In this document: in pieces, positions 8,862 through 18,697 of the stretch | How positions within the stretch are numbered: the stretch's first letter is position 1 | Layout: every line of letters starts with the position of its first letter | Source: a bacterium | GTDB lineage: Bacteria > Bacteroidota > Rhodothermia > Balneolales > M1805 | Assembly: GCA_006226965.1 (NCBI GenBank) | Contig: SBGQ01000117.1 | Location: 1-44,995, forward strand | Direction of reading: 5' to 3' | Length of the DNA: 44,995 nucleotides | Notes under the pieces: model-generated | What the model saw: the letters and a program-made list of their open reading frames with translations, nothing else | Told to the model about the DNA's origin: nothing | Database searches by the model: none | Translations under genes and position numbers: made by a program

Positions 8862-10385
8862 ATGTCAGAACACGAACTCAGTATAAGCGAACAGGAAGAA
8901 CTCCGCAGAGAGAAACTTCAACAACTTAGAGATTTAGGTGTTAACCCATACCCTTACGAATTTGATGTTACCCATCACAGTGCTGAAATTAAAGCGAATC
9001 CGGATAACTACATTACCGAAGACCATAGTGTTTCTCCGAAAGTAGCTGTTGCCGGTAGAGTTATGACTCGCCGAATTATGGGTAAAGCTGCTTTCTTTAA
9101 TCTTCAAGATGCAGAAGGAACCATTCAGGTTTATATTCGCAGAGATGATGTCGGCGAAGAAAACTACAATACCGTTTTCAAGAAATTGGTTGATCTTGGT
9201 GATATCGTTGGAATTAAAGGTTTTGTATTCCGCACTCAAACCGGAGAAGTAACCATCCATGCAGAGTATTTCGAGTTGTTAAATAAAACCTTGAAACCTA
9301 TTCCAGTAGCTAAAGAGATTGAAGAAAACGGCGTAAAGAAAGTATTTGATGCTTTTGCTGATAAAGAATTACGCTACCGAATGCGCTATGTTGATTTAAT
9401 CGTGAACCCACAAGTTCGAGAAACTTTCCGCAAACGCACCAAATTGGTTCAGGTTATGCGCGAGCACATGAACGAATTGGGATTTTTGGAAGTTGAAACA
9501 CCGATTTTACAACCGATTTATGGTGGTGCTTCTGCTCGTCCTTTTGTTACACATCATAATGCTTTGGATATGAAACTCTATATGCGTATTGCAAACGAGT
9601 TATATCTGAAACGTTTGATTGTAGGCGGATTCGACGGAGTTTATGAGTTCTCAAAAGACTTCAGAAACGAAGGAATGAGTCGTTTTCATAATCCTGAATT
9701 TACTCAAGTTGAGTTGTACGTAGCTTACAAAGATTACAATTGGATGATGGAGTTCACCGAAAAAATGGTTGAAAAAGTAGCTATTGCATTACATGGTTCA
9801 ACTAAAGTTCAGGTTGGTGAACATGAAATCAATTTCCAGACACCATGGCCACGTATTCCGATGTTCGAAGCCATCGAAAAAGAAACCGGACATAATTTAT
9901 ACGGTAAATCATTAGACGAACTCAAAACTATAGCTCATGAGTTAAAAATTCATGTTGATGATACCATGGGTATCGGAAAAATTATTGACGAGATTTTCGG
10001 TGAATATGTTGAACACAAATTGATTCAACCTGTATTTATTACCGATTACCCGATTGAAATGAGTCCGCTTGCTAAAAAACACAGAAGCAAAGAAGGACTT
10101 GTTGAACGTTTCGAGGGAATTTGTAACGGAAAAGAAATCTGTAATGCCTTCTCTGAATTAAACGACCCAATTGACCAACGTGAACGCCTTGAAGAACAAG
10201 CAAGTTTACGTGATATGGGAGATGATGAAGCTATGGCTGTTGATGAAGACTTCTTGCGTGCTTTAGAGTACGGAATGCCTCCAACTGCCGGATTAGGTAT
10301 TGGTATTGATCGTTTAACCATGATCATGACAAACTCTGAAAGTATCCGAGATGTTTTATTCTTCCCTCACATGAGACCGGAATAA
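8862..10385 (+). CDS. lysS: Lysine--tRNA ligase (class II)
   Basis: A 507-residue class II lysyl-tRNA synthetase that charges tRNA-Lys. An N-terminal OB-fold anticodon-binding domain (about residues 60-160) precedes the catalytic domain. Motif 2 is [18 protein letters not shown] and motif 3 is [11 protein letters not shown] near the C-terminus. The length matches the compact form of the enzyme, without the C-terminal extension found in some Bacteroidota. A strong terminator follows 20 bases after the stop codon. Confidence 0.96.
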   Translation: MSEHELSISEQEELRREKLQQLRDLGVNPYPYEFDVTHHSAEIKANPDNYITEDHSVSPKVAVAGRVMTRRIMGKAAFFNLQDAEGTIQVYIRRDDVGEENYNTVFKKLVDLGDIVGIKGFVFRTQTGEVTIHAEYFELLNKTLKPIPVAKEIEENGVKKVFDAFADKELRYRMRYVDLIVNPQVRETFRKRTKLVQVMREHMNELGFLEVETPILQPIYGGASARPFVTHHNALDMKLYMRIANELYLKRLIVGGFDGVYEFSKDFRNEGMSRFHNPEFTQVELYVAYKDYNWMMEFTEKMVEKVAIALHGSTKVQVGEHEINFQTPWPRIPMFEAIEKETGHNLYGKSLDELKTIAHELKIHVDDTMGIGKIIDEIFGEYVEHKLIQPVFITDYPIEMSPLAKKHRSKEGLVERFEGICNGKEICNAFSELNDPIDQRERLEEQASLRDMGDDEAMAVDEDFLRALEYGMPPTAGLGIGIDRLTMIMTNSESIRDVLFFPHMRPE

Positions 10386-10404
10386 TCAACTATTTGAATT
10401 CTTT

Positions 10405-10437
10405 AAAAGCGAGGTGATTTGTCACTTCGCTTTTTTT
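10405..10437 (+). terminator. Rho-independent terminator after lysS
   Basis: Stem AAAAGCGAGGTGA / TCACTTCGCTTTT with one G-U pair and a TTTG loop, running into a T tract ending at 10437. It lies between lysS and the permease gene. Confidence 0.85.
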
Positions 10438-10461
10438 ATTTCTGTGTATTTTGATTCGCCT

Positions 10462-11682
10462 ATGTTTTCAGCTTTAAACAGATTTATTGCCGCCCGTTAT
10501 TTTGGCGCTAAACGTCAGAATGGAAAGTTTTTATCCTTTATTCGCATAATGGCTATTGGCGGAGTTGCTGTCGGTTCTGCGGGTTTATTAATGGCGCTAT
10601 CAATTGTACATGGATTTAAATCTGTAATCCATAATAAAATAATGAGTTACGGACCTGAAATCGTGATTCAGACTTTTTCAGATTACCCGATGTATCGTTC
10701 CGATACACTATTAACATTTTTATCTAAAGAAGCTGAAATCCTTGCAGCACAACCTGTTATTGAATCACAAATTATGATTCAAATTGGAGATCGAGTTGAA
10801 GGTGTTTTTTTACGCGGCTTAGAATCTGAGGATAGAATCACAAAGCTTCCTGAATATGTAAAAGAAGGCGGATACATTTCAGTAAATGATGAAATCTTAC
10901 TTGGTGCAAAACTGGCTAAAAACTTAAACGCCACAATTAATGAATCTGCTTTTATCTACAGTATTAACGGTGTTCCGTCGAGATTAAATCCACCTGATAT
11001 ACGTAAAGCAACCGTTCATGGAATTTATGAAATCGGAATCGATAAACTTGATGAAGCTATTGTAATTGCGCCAATAGAATGGTCGAGAAAACTCCTGAAT
11101 TATCAACCTCATCAAATTGATAAAGTATTTATTAAGACTAAGCCGGGAACAGATATTAAAGCGTACAACGCTCTTTTAAATGACAAGCTGCCCTATCCTA
11201 TGCAAACAGAATCGGTTTATGAAACCTATGGTTCTATTTTTGCTTGGGTGAATCTTCAAGAACAAACCATTCCTTTGGTAATCGGTGTTATGATTATTGT
11301 GGCAGCGTTTAATTTAATCGGAACTATATTGATGATGGTTTTAGAGCGAACTCGTGATATTGGAATTCTAAAAGCAATGGGCGCTAATGACAAAACCATC
11401 AAATCTATTTTTCTTATTCAGGGAAGTTTAATTGCTATCAGCGGATTAGCGATTGGAATCTTGATTTCTTATACCTTCTTTTGGTTACAGACAACCTATT
11501 CAATTATTCCGCTGCCTCAAGAGAATTATTATATGTCCACAGCGCCGGTAGAACCTCATTTGATGGATGTTTTTTTAGTATCAATAATCACGTTTGTATT
11601 ATCATGGTTAGCCTCTTATTTGCCGGCAAAAGTCGCTTCTCAGATTCAGCCATTAAAAGTTATCGCATTCGGTAAAGCGTAG
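10462..11682 (+). CDS. ABC transporter permease, FtsX/LolC/LolE type
   Basis: A 406-residue permease with one N-terminal membrane helix (about residues 20-45), a large extracytoplasmic domain (about 50-265) and three C-terminal helices. This is the MacB/FtsX fold used by lipoprotein-releasing LolC/LolE proteins. The stretch ERTRDIGILKAMGA between the second and third helix is the family's coupling motif. The ATG at 10462 was chosen; an upstream GTG lies inside the lysS terminator hairpin and is unlikely. No cognate LolD-type ATPase is in the window, so it would rely on a subunit encoded elsewhere. Confidence 0.85.
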   Translation: MFSALNRFIAARYFGAKRQNGKFLSFIRIMAIGGVAVGSAGLLMALSIVHGFKSVIHNKIMSYGPEIVIQTFSDYPMYRSDTLLTFLSKEAEILAAQPVIESQIMIQIGDRVEGVFLRGLESEDRITKLPEYVKEGGYISVNDEILLGAKLAKNLNATINESAFIYSINGVPSRLNPPDIRKATVHGIYEIGIDKLDEAIVIAPIEWSRKLLNYQPHQIDKVFIKTKPGTDIKAYNALLNDKLPYPMQTESVYETYGSIFAWVNLQEQTIPLVIGVMIIVAAFNLIGTILMMVLERTRDIGILKAMGANDKTIKSIFLIQGSLIAISGLAIGILISYTFFWLQTTYSIIPLPQENYYMSTAPVEPHLMDVFLVSIITFVLSWLASYLPAKVASQIQPLKVIAFGKA

Positions 11683-11754
11683 TTTTTTATTAAGGAATTT
11701 TAAGTACTATTTTTTCTTTACAATAAGTTACATTGCTTGGGAAATAAGAAGTAA

Positions 11755-13737
11755 ATGATGCCATTCAAGAATACATGGAATAATAAAATGGGGATAAAAA
11801 AAATCATTTTAAGCAGCTTGATTGCATGTGTATTGTTTATAACTCTACCGGGAACTAGCTATTCCCAAACCTATTTAGATTCACTTAGAAATAATATCTC
11901 GTTAAGTAAACGAACAGATATTCAAAGAGTGGATGATCATTTAAAATTTTCGCTTGAACTGGTTTATATAAATCCGAAAGAAGCATTTAAACATGTAGAA
12001 GATGCGTTGTATTTAGCTACCTTAATTGATTACAAACGCGGCATTGCATCATCTTACAGAATTATCGGAAGCTTAAACTCAGCTGAAGAAAACTATATAA
12101 CAAGTATTGATTTCCTACAACGGGCATTAAGCATGTTCGAAGAATTACAAGACTCAACAGGAATTGCAAATTGTTATATCTCGTTGGGGCATACATTCAG
12201 ACGCCAAGACAATGTTTTTCAGGAAGTGTTCTACCACCGAAAAGCGTTCCAAATATTTGAGCGTTTAAACAATAAAGAACGTTTAGGCGTTTCCATGCAT
12301 AATTTGGGAGAAAGTTTTATCAAAATAGGCAAACTTGACTCTGCTCTAATCTTAACTAATAAGGCTATTCAGATAAATACAGATTTAAAAAGGATGACCG
12401 TATTATCTTCCTGTTACAAAGCTTTGGGAAAGATATATTACGCCAAGAACGATTACACCTTATCTGAAACGGCATTAAAAAAGGCAATCAGCATAAATGA
12501 CGATCTGGGAGAAAACTCTCAAAAATTAGCGCTTATTGAAGCCTTAATTTATTTAAGTGACATTTACGATATTCAAAAAAAATACGCCAAAACGATTGAG
12601 ACCTTAGAATATGCCGAAAAAGTAAACAGGAGCTATTACTTCACCGAGTTTACTAAAACGATTTACGAGAAACTCATTACTCTATATATCAATCAAAATA
12701 ACCTGGCGAAAGCCCGATACTATTTAGTTTACTCAAACAAACTCATAGACTCCATCCAAACTAAGCAACAAATTGACCGCTCAAGTTTAATGCTGAGCGC
12801 ATTTAAAACGTATCGTTTAGAAGAGCAAACTAATCTATTAAAAGAAACAAATACATTACAAAGTACAGTAATAAAACAGCAATCCTATTTAATCTACCTC
12901 TCTGCCATTTTTGTAATCTTATTAACATTAGGAATGGTTCTGATTTTCAGGATTAATCGTTCACTTCAATCAAAAAACCTGCTATTAGCAGAGCAGACAG
13001 CATTGATTACGCAACAAAAATCTGAATTGAGCACCTTAAATCAGACAAAAGATAAATTCTTTGGAATTGTTGCACATGACATCAGAGGGCCGATTGGAGC
13101 GCTTAGCCAGATAAATGAATTACTCATTGATTCCATATCAAAAAATGATAGAGAGCAACAACATTTTTTAGCAACTATCATGAAGAAAACGATTGAGAAT
13201 ACGTATCGATTAGTCGAGAATATTATCAGCTGGGCTTCTATCCAAATGAAAAAAGAGCACGCAAAGCCAACTGTTGTTTCAATTTCAGCCAGAGTAAAAA
13301 AATATCAAGATATCTATCAGCCATTACTTACGGATAAAAACCAGACTTTAATTACTGACGTGAATACTACACATCACGTTTTTGCTGATGAAAATCATGT
13401 TGATTTAATTTTGAGAAATCTGCTTAATAATGCTATCAAATTTTCGAATAGTAACTCCAGAATTTGGATTTCAAGTTCGATTGATACAACAGAATCTTAT
13501 TGTGTGATTGAAATAAGAGACGAAGGCCTGGGTATTGCAAAAGAAATGCAAAATAAATTATTCAAAATTGAAGAAATGTCGTCAACGCACGGTACTGCCG
13601 GAGAAATCGGAAGCGGTTTAGGATTAAACCTTGTGAGCGAATATGTAGGTATGAATAACGGAAAATTAAAATTCGTTTCAGAACCGGGAATCGGTACAAC
13701 TTTTATTGTAGAGTTACCTATAAAAAAAGGCGACTAA
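11755..13737 (+). CDS. TPR-containing sensor histidine kinase
   Basis: A 660-residue sensor kinase. It has an N-terminal signal/anchor segment, a helical TPR-rich sensor region (about residues 40-330), a membrane helix (about 378-400) and a cytoplasmic kinase. The phospho-accepting histidine is H441 in VAHDIRGP. The N box is NLLNNAIKFS, G1 is DEGLGIA and G2 is GSGLGLNLV. There is no receiver domain, and no response regulator sits beside it. ATGs at 11755 and 11758 give a 12-residue extension ahead of a typical signal peptide starting at 11788, so 11788 is a plausible alternative start. The ligand is unknown. Confidence 0.88.
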   Translation: MMPFKNTWNNKMGIKKIILSSLIACVLFITLPGTSYSQTYLDSLRNNISLSKRTDIQRVDDHLKFSLELVYINPKEAFKHVEDALYLATLIDYKRGIASSYRIIGSLNSAEENYITSIDFLQRALSMFEELQDSTGIANCYISLGHTFRRQDNVFQEVFYHRKAFQIFERLNNKERLGVSMHNLGESFIKIGKLDSALILTNKAIQINTDLKRMTVLSSCYKALGKIYYAKNDYTLSETALKKAISINDDLGENSQKLALIEALIYLSDIYDIQKKYAKTIETLEYAEKVNRSYYFTEFTKTIYEKLITLYINQNNLAKARYYLVYSNKLIDSIQTKQQIDRSSLMLSAFKTYRLEEQTNLLKETNTLQSTVIKQQSYLIYLSAIFVILLTLGMVLIFRINRSLQSKNLLLAEQTALITQQKSELSTLNQTKDKFFGIVAHDIRGPIGALSQINELLIDSISKNDREQQHFLATIMKKTIENTYRLVENIISWASIQMKKEHAKPTVVSISARVKKYQDIYQPLLTDKNQTLITDVNTTHHVFADENHVDLILRNLLNNAIKFSNSNSRIWISSSIDTTESYCVIEIRDEGLGIAKEMQNKLFKIEEMSSTHGTAGEIGSGLGLNLVSEYVGMNNGKLKFVSEPGIGTTFIVELPIKKGD

Positions 13738-13754
13738 AAAAATTAGCCGCCTTT
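13726..13754. terminator. Bidirectional terminator between the TPR kinase and hmuS
   Basis: Stem AAAGGCG-A-CTAA / TTAG-C-CGCCTTT around an A-rich loop, with A/T tracts on both sides. It includes the last codons and stop codon of the kinase gene and ends 6 bases before the hmuS stop codon, serving two convergent transcripts. Confidence 0.75.
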
Positions 13755-13759
13755 ACAAT

Positions 13760-16700
13760 TTATGCACGTTGGCGTTTTCTAATAACACCGACTGTAAACA
13801 CAATCCCGATTAGAAAAATGCTTGCCGATAAGGTGTAAATCGGTACTGAATTATCTTTTACCAATTCTATTAATTTGTCCAGACTGATTTCTTCTTTCGT
13901 CAAAATCATACCCTGCATTTGCTCTGAGCCTGCATTTTGAACTTTATTCAACGCTTCATTATATGCTTTAGCATCGTCTTTTGTTGATAAGTCAGAAATC
14001 ATAGCAGCTAATTTGGCATTATCACACACAAATCCGCTACATCCTGCTTGGTTTTCTTTAATCAATTCAACATGCAGTGCAGCTATCTCCTTTTTTACAG
14101 ATTCTGACGGATTCCAATATCCTTTTCGAATCGTTTCGAGCATTACTGCTGTCATTTCTTGCAATGCGTACGGGTTTTTATCTTTGAAAAACTCAACCGT
14201 GCCAAGCTTTAATTTATCCTGTACATAAATTTCATGATACCCTTCCCATATTTCTTTGTCAATCGCATCGGGTTTCATAACGTTCCAACCATAGGTATCT
14301 CGGAAGTTTTCAGCGAATAATTCCGCAGCGGTTGCCCCCTCTTTCATTTGAGCTTTAATGAATTTCGGATTGAATAAATTCGTTCTGGTTTCTGCCCAAA
14401 TCGCTTCTTTTAAGTCCTGTACAAAAGGGTTGTATTTATTACGATAATCATTAAAATATCCGTCTGGGTCTTTACCTGTTACATTTCTGATGGTTAATGT
14501 AAGTCCGCCCATAAATTCATATACGTGATCTAAGGATATCGGTCCGGTTACATTCGATGAACGCGGGTGAACAATTCCTTCGGCATCAGAAATCATTGTT
14601 TCGAAAACACCGGATTTATATTCACTCCAGGCATCTTCATCATATAACGCGCCCATATTTTTTAAATACTGTTGCGCTATTTCGTCTTCTGATTCCCACA
14701 CATCACCTTTTTCAACCATTCCCATTATAGCTGTTCCATATGAGCCATTTACACCTCCGAACACACGTTTATTTGCCAAACGTTGCGCATCAGCCGGAGA
14801 AAGTCCTTTTTCTTTCATAAGGCCTTCTGCTTTTACAGAACCTGCTTTTACGAAATTTTGCTCCGTTGATGTACCCTCTTGCGCTGCAAGCGCTACAGCC
14901 TTGTTTATGAGCGTTAAACGTGATGCCGCAATATCTCTCAACTGTCCTGATGTTTGTACGATGACATCAATTCTCGGACGGCCAAGTTTTTCAATCGGAA
15001 TTAACTGAACATCATAAACACGTCCCGCTTTATTCCAAAGTGGTTCTGCGCCAATCATATACAGAATTTGTGCGATGTTCATTCCATTATCACGAATAAA
15101 CTCAGAACTCCATAAAGTAAATGCCAGTTTTTTGGGATAATCGCCATGTTTTGAGATATGTTTTTGTAAGAGTAAATCACCCAGTTGTTTTCCCACATTC
15201 CAAGCCTCTTTTGTTGGCGTATTTTCAGCGTTTACAGAGTATAGATTGCGTCCGGTCGGAACAGTCCAAGGATTTACTGCTGGATCACCGCCCGGTGTTG
15301 GTGCGATATATCCTCCGTTTAAACCATTTACATACGAGTTCAATTCCGCATCAAAAGAAGCTTTCAGATTTTGTTTATAAACAGGAATCGATTCAAGCAC
15401 ATTTTTCAATTGCTCTAAAGCCAAAATCTTTTCATCGCTTGATTGATTACGATCATTTAATCGCTGCAACAATGCTAAATCAGCCGCTTTCATATAACTG
15501 AGCGGTTCATTACCGCGATAAATCCCCTGAATTACAGCCAATGCTTTTGTGCGATGTTTGTCTAAGTTCTTTTTTAAATCAGACTGTTTAAGTGATGGTT
15601 TTTCAATAAGTTCAATGGTTTGTAAAGCGGAAGCCAACGCATCAACACCCATCATTCTAACCGTTTTTTCAATTTCATCTTCTGAATACGGTACACCGTA
15701 AGCGTGCAATCCGATTTCTATTTTTTGTGCATTTAGATGAAATAAATAATGTGAAAGTTGAGCAACCGTTTCTTCATCTAACTCCTGAATCTGCGCATCC
15801 GTTAATTCAAGGTCTTTTTTTACAGATGTGGAATCTAAAAGCGTTCTGATTTTCTTTTTGTATTGAACAGCAAATGCCTCATCAGTAGTTTCTTGTAAGC
15901 CAGAAACAGCCAGATTCAATTCTTTAAGTGAACCGTATAATTCGGCTTCATCTAAAGGAGAAGTCAAGTGAGTAACCATGGTAGCTTGCGTTCTGCGTTT
16001 TGCCATCATGGCTTCGCCAACGTTGTTTATGCTATATACATACACATGAGGTAGCGGCGCAATCAATATTTCAGGCCAGTCTTTGAGTGATAATCCGGCT
16101 TGTTTCCAAGGTGTAAATTCTAAGTTTCCGTGTGTTCCCCAATGGCTGATTACATCTGCTTTAAATTTCATTCGAGACCATAAATACGATGCGATATACG
16201 CATGAGGCGGCGCTTTTTTTACACCATGAACCATTTTGTATTCCGTTTCACCTAAAGCGGACGGTAAGACAGGAAGCAAAGCAATATTACCAAATTCGAT
16301 TCGTGGAATTACGATGTACGATTTTCCGTCAATCTGAGTAGTTGAATAGGTTCCCGGAGCATTGCCATACAAGGCTTCTACTTCTTTGTACGCCTCAGCA
16401 TCAATTTCTGATTGTATCCAAGAAAGGTATTCATCAACAGGAATTAAATCGGGATTACCTTCTTTAACATAGGTTTCAAGTGAGCCTTTAGCATAATCGC
16501 CGTAAACCGGACCTTCTTTCATAATTCGTTGAAGCAACTCTTCTTCAGATTTGGGGTGACGATTTCCAGTATCAAAGCCCTGTTCTTTTAAATGATTGAG
16601 AATGCTTAAGAGTGATTTACCTACTTCCAATTGTCCGGCAACCATAGCATTTTGTCCGGCTCCTTTGTAGTAATAAATCGCCACTTTTTTGTCAGAATTC

Positions 16701-17764
16701 GGCGTTTCTTTCAAATTTAACCAATTCTCAACAACCTGAGTAAAACGATCGAGTTTGCCCGGAATTTCAGTATAGGTGTAATAATCTGTTTCTTTTTTTG
16801 TCTGAGCCGCAATTGCATACGGATAAATTGCTCCGTCAATTTCAGGAACTACCAGATTTTGACCAAATAAAGGTCCGGTCATACCCTGCTGGTCGTTTTC
16901 CCAATCTTCAATCGGTTGAGAAATAAGCTGAGGGTTAAGCAATGGAATATTTTGTTCTTTTAACCATTCAACGGATTTATCGCCTGAGACAGACGATAAC
17001 CTTCCATGTGCAAAAAAGATGACTAAGTCGGGATTAACAGCTTTTAGCATATCTAAACGTTTGATAAACCCGCCCAATACAACAACGTTGATGCCTTTTC
17101 GCTCCAATTTCAAAATTAAACTATCCTGATAACTTCTGTATTCCATTTGCGGATTCGCACTTGTATTCACAATGGCGACTTTTTTTCCGTTTGGTTTTAA
17201 CAGACCATTTTTTTGATAATCATTCCAATAATCAGCGATAGTTTCGAAATATAATTCCGTTCCGATTCTGTAAAACACCTCTTTGGGGTATGTTTTTGGT
17301 TGATTAAATGAAGGCGTAAACATCGTTTTTTCGGCTATAATCTGTGCAGAATACCCTAATAAAGATTCGTAATTCGCTAATCCACCGTTTGTTAAATATG
17401 CTTGAACCTGAACCGATTGTTCCGCACTAAAATCATCGGAACTAAACTCTTGGCTTGTTGAGTTATACATATACACTTTGGCACCGTTTGAACGAGCCTT
17501 TTCCAGATTCGTTTTTTGCTCTTCTGTTAACAGACCCAAATGGAAAGTGTAAATAACATCGGCATCAACTAAATCATGATAATTTGAAGTTTTTTCGACC
17601 GGAATTATCGAGATAAAACGGGATTGATTCGCTTTTTCCAGCTCTGCTAATGTTGATTCACGAAAGTTTACAAAAGCAATTGAAGTGTGTGCATGCTGAA
17701 AGCCAAGCCAAAGAAAAAGTGCAACAACAATTAGTACAACTAAGCTTATAAGTTTGTTTTTCAT
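13760..17764 (-). CDS. hmuS: HmuS-type CobN-like chelatase homologue (heme utilisation)
   Basis: A 1334-residue CobN/Mg-chelatase H-subunit family protein. Family marks include WGTHGNLEFTPWKQ (middle) and FGGVNGSYGTAIMGMVEKGD with the following SEDEIAQQYLKNMG. Unlike cytosolic cobaltochelatase, it has a membrane segment at the N-terminus (about residues 5-20) and another at the extreme C-terminus, SIFLIGIVFTVGVIRKRQ. Neither CobS/CobT nor other AAA+ chelatase partners are nearby. The position as last gene after hmuR-Y-T-U-V matches HmuS of Porphyromonas and Bacteroides, where the product removes metal from heme rather than inserting cobalt. The ATG at 17764 is 7 bases after hmuV; a longer in-frame start would overlap hmuV and place charged residues before the anchor. 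Confidence 0.85.
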   Translation of the reverse strand: MKNKLISLVVLIVVALFLWLGFQHAHTSIAFVNFRESTLAELEKANQSRFISIIPVEKTSNYHDLVDADVIYTFHLGLLTEEQKTNLEKARSNGAKVYMYNSTSQEFSSDDFSAEQSVQVQAYLTNGGLANYESLLGYSAQIIAEKTMFTPSFNQPKTYPKEVFYRIGTELYFETIADYWNDYQKNGLLKPNGKKVAIVNTSANPQMEYRSYQDSLILKLERKGINVVVLGGFIKRLDMLKAVNPDLVIFFAHGRLSSVSGDKSVEWLKEQNIPLLNPQLISQPIEDWENDQQGMTGPLFGQNLVVPEIDGAIYPYAIAAQTKKETDYYTYTEIPGKLDRFTQVVENWLNLKETPNSDKKVAIYYYKGAGQNAMVAGQLEVGKSLLSILNHLKEQGFDTGNRHPKSEEELLQRIMKEGPVYGDYAKGSLETYVKEGNPDLIPVDEYLSWIQSEIDAEAYKEVEALYGNAPGTYSTTQIDGKSYIVIPRIEFGNIALLPVLPSALGETEYKMVHGVKKAPPHAYIASYLWSRMKFKADVISHWGTHGNLEFTPWKQAGLSLKDWPEILIAPLPHVYVYSINNVGEAMMAKRRTQATMVTHLTSPLDEAELYGSLKELNLAVSGLQETTDEAFAVQYKKKIRTLLDSTSVKKDLELTDAQIQELDEETVAQLSHYLFHLNAQKIEIGLHAYGVPYSEDEIEKTVRMMGVDALASALQTIELIEKPSLKQSDLKKNLDKHRTKALAVIQGIYRGNEPLSYMKAADLALLQRLNDRNQSSDEKILALEQLKNVLESIPVYKQNLKASFDAELNSYVNGLNGGYIAPTPGGDPAVNPWTVPTGRNLYSVNAENTPTKEAWNVGKQLGDLLLQKHISKHGDYPKKLAFTLWSSEFIRDNGMNIAQILYMIGAEPLWNKAGRVYDVQLIPIEKLGRPRIDVIVQTSGQLRDIAASRLTLINKAVALAAQEGTSTEQNFVKAGSVKAEGLMKEKGLSPADAQRLANKRVFGGVNGSYGTAIMGMVEKGDVWESEDEIAQQYLKNMGALYDEDAWSEYKSGVFETMISDAEGIVHPRSSNVTGPISLDHVYEFMGGLTLTIRNVTGKDPDGYFNDYRNKYNPFVQDLKEAIWAETRTNLFNPKFIKAQMKEGATAAELFAENFRDTYGWNVMKPDAIDKEIWEGYHEIYVQDKLKLGTVEFFKDKNPYALQEMTAVMLETIRKGYWNPSESVKKEIAALHVELIKENQAGCSGFVCDNAKLAAMISDLSTKDDAKAYNEALNKVQNAGSEQMQGMILTKEEISLDKLIELVKDNSVPIYTLSASIFLIGIVFTVGVIRKRQRA

Positions 17765-17771
17765 AAGACGA

Positions 17772-18107
17772 TTAATTTTCTGGGATATAAATGATTTCAC
17801 CGTTCGGTAACTGATAAGCTGAGCCAATTTTCTTACCGTTTCCTTCTCCGGTTCCTTCAGAACCTTTGTATTTCACGATTTGATTGTCTTTTTTTTCGAT
17901 GATTTCCATGTTCTCTTTTCCGGGATTTTTCACCATAGTGAAATCATCTTTGCTGAATAATTCATTCATTTGATATCGGGCTACGAGTGCTACCATCAAG
18001 GCCAAGGCAAAAACCATCGAAACATCAAACAAATTCGCCATTCCTGATAAAGGATCTTCATCTTCGCCGGATTTACCAAACAATCTTCTTCTGTTTCGCT
18101 TTCTCAT
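17772..18107 (-). CDS. hmuV: DUF2149 family membrane protein (HmuV-like)
   Basis: A 111-residue protein of the DUF2149 type. A basic N-terminus (RKRNRRRLFG) is followed by a single membrane helix (about residues 25-45), with the remainder predicted outside the cytoplasm. This short-N-terminus, one-helix topology resembles ExbD/MotB-like partners, and an aspartate (LFDVSMVF) lies at the start of the helix, where proton-channel partners carry their key acid. The overlap of four bases with hmuU supports joint function. The ExbD analogy is inference from topology and neighbours. Confidence 0.8.
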   Translation of the reverse strand: MRKRNRRRLFGKSGEDEDPLSGMANLFDVSMVFALALMVALVARYQMNELFSKDDFTMVKNPGKENMEIIEKKDNQIVKYKGSEGTGEGNGKKIGSAYQLPNGEIIYIPEN

Positions 18108-18697
18108 TTTTCATCCTTTGTTGATTCTGTCTGATAATCAGCTAAAAACTCTAATGTTGAGACATCCTGAGCAAACCATCTTGTTTTTATCAATTGCAAA
18201 ACAAAACCCAATGCACCGATAACAATTCCGACAACCGTTGTTGAAAACGCGACTTGCATATTTTGCGCCATTCCGGCAATATCTCCGGAAGCTAAACCTA
18301 CTAAAGCCGGTCCCATTGGAATTAAGGTTCCCATCAAACCTAACATCGGACCTAAACGAGCCGGCATTTTTACCTTCGAAAGCTCTTTATCAGCTTCAAT
18401 TTCAAAGTCTGATATGGTTTTTTCACGTTCTGATGTTTGTTTTAATGGCTGAGTGATATCAACTAAAAACGGATATAAAAAAGCATTTTGCTTTTGGATT
18501 GAATCCGGAACGTTCTCATAATTCTTTGCTTTCAGCCATGTATTTAAGGTTTTATCGTAGTTCAATCGTTGAATAAACTGTGAGATAAATCCGCCGGCAG
18601 ATAATAGTATTCGGATAAAAAAGAATAACAAAACGATTATTACAGGAATTAGTAAGCCTGTAGAAATCCAATATAGAAGTCCGGTTAACTCGTTCAT
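18104..18697 (-). CDS. hmuU: MotA/TolQ/ExbB proton-channel family protein (HmuU-like)
   Basis: A 197-residue MotA/TolQ/ExbB-family protein with three membrane helices, at about residues 8-32, 122-145 and 150-172. The conserved GPMLGLMGTLIPMGPAL stretch and the following AFSTTVVGIVIG helix identify the family, whose members form proton channels that drive work in the envelope. It overlaps both hmuT and hmuV by four bases (ATGA), so translation is coupled. In this context it probably couples proton-motive force to the heme-processing complex. Confidence 0.87.
   Translation of the reverse strand: MNELTGLLYWISTGLLIPVIIVLLFFFIRILLSAGGFISQFIQRLNYDKTLNTWLKAKNYENVPDSIQKQNAFLYPFLVDITQPLKQTSEREKTISDFEIEADKELSKVKMPARLGPMLGLMGTLIPMGPALVGLASGDIAGMAQNMQVAFSTTVVGIVIGALGFVLQLIKTRWFAQDVSTLEFLADYQTESTKDEK

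Noticed and set aside
10414-10461. GTG start for the permease at 10414
   Set aside because: It lies inside the lysS terminator hairpin; the ATG at 10462 gives a normal permease N-terminus.
15121-15501. Plus-strand open frame opposite hmuS
   Set aside because: Antisense shadow of a well-supported gene, with no recognisable protein features.
13760-17764. Annotation as cobaltochelatase CobN of cobalamin biosynthesis
   Set aside because: No cob genes or CobS/CobT partners are present, no cobalamin riboswitch was recognised upstream of the operon, and the hmuR/hmuY/MotA-like/DUF2149 context fits heme utilisation.
17765-17827. Longer start for hmuS at 17827
   Set aside because: It would overlap the end of hmuV by over 50 bases and place a polar stretch before the membrane anchor; ATG at 17764 fits better.
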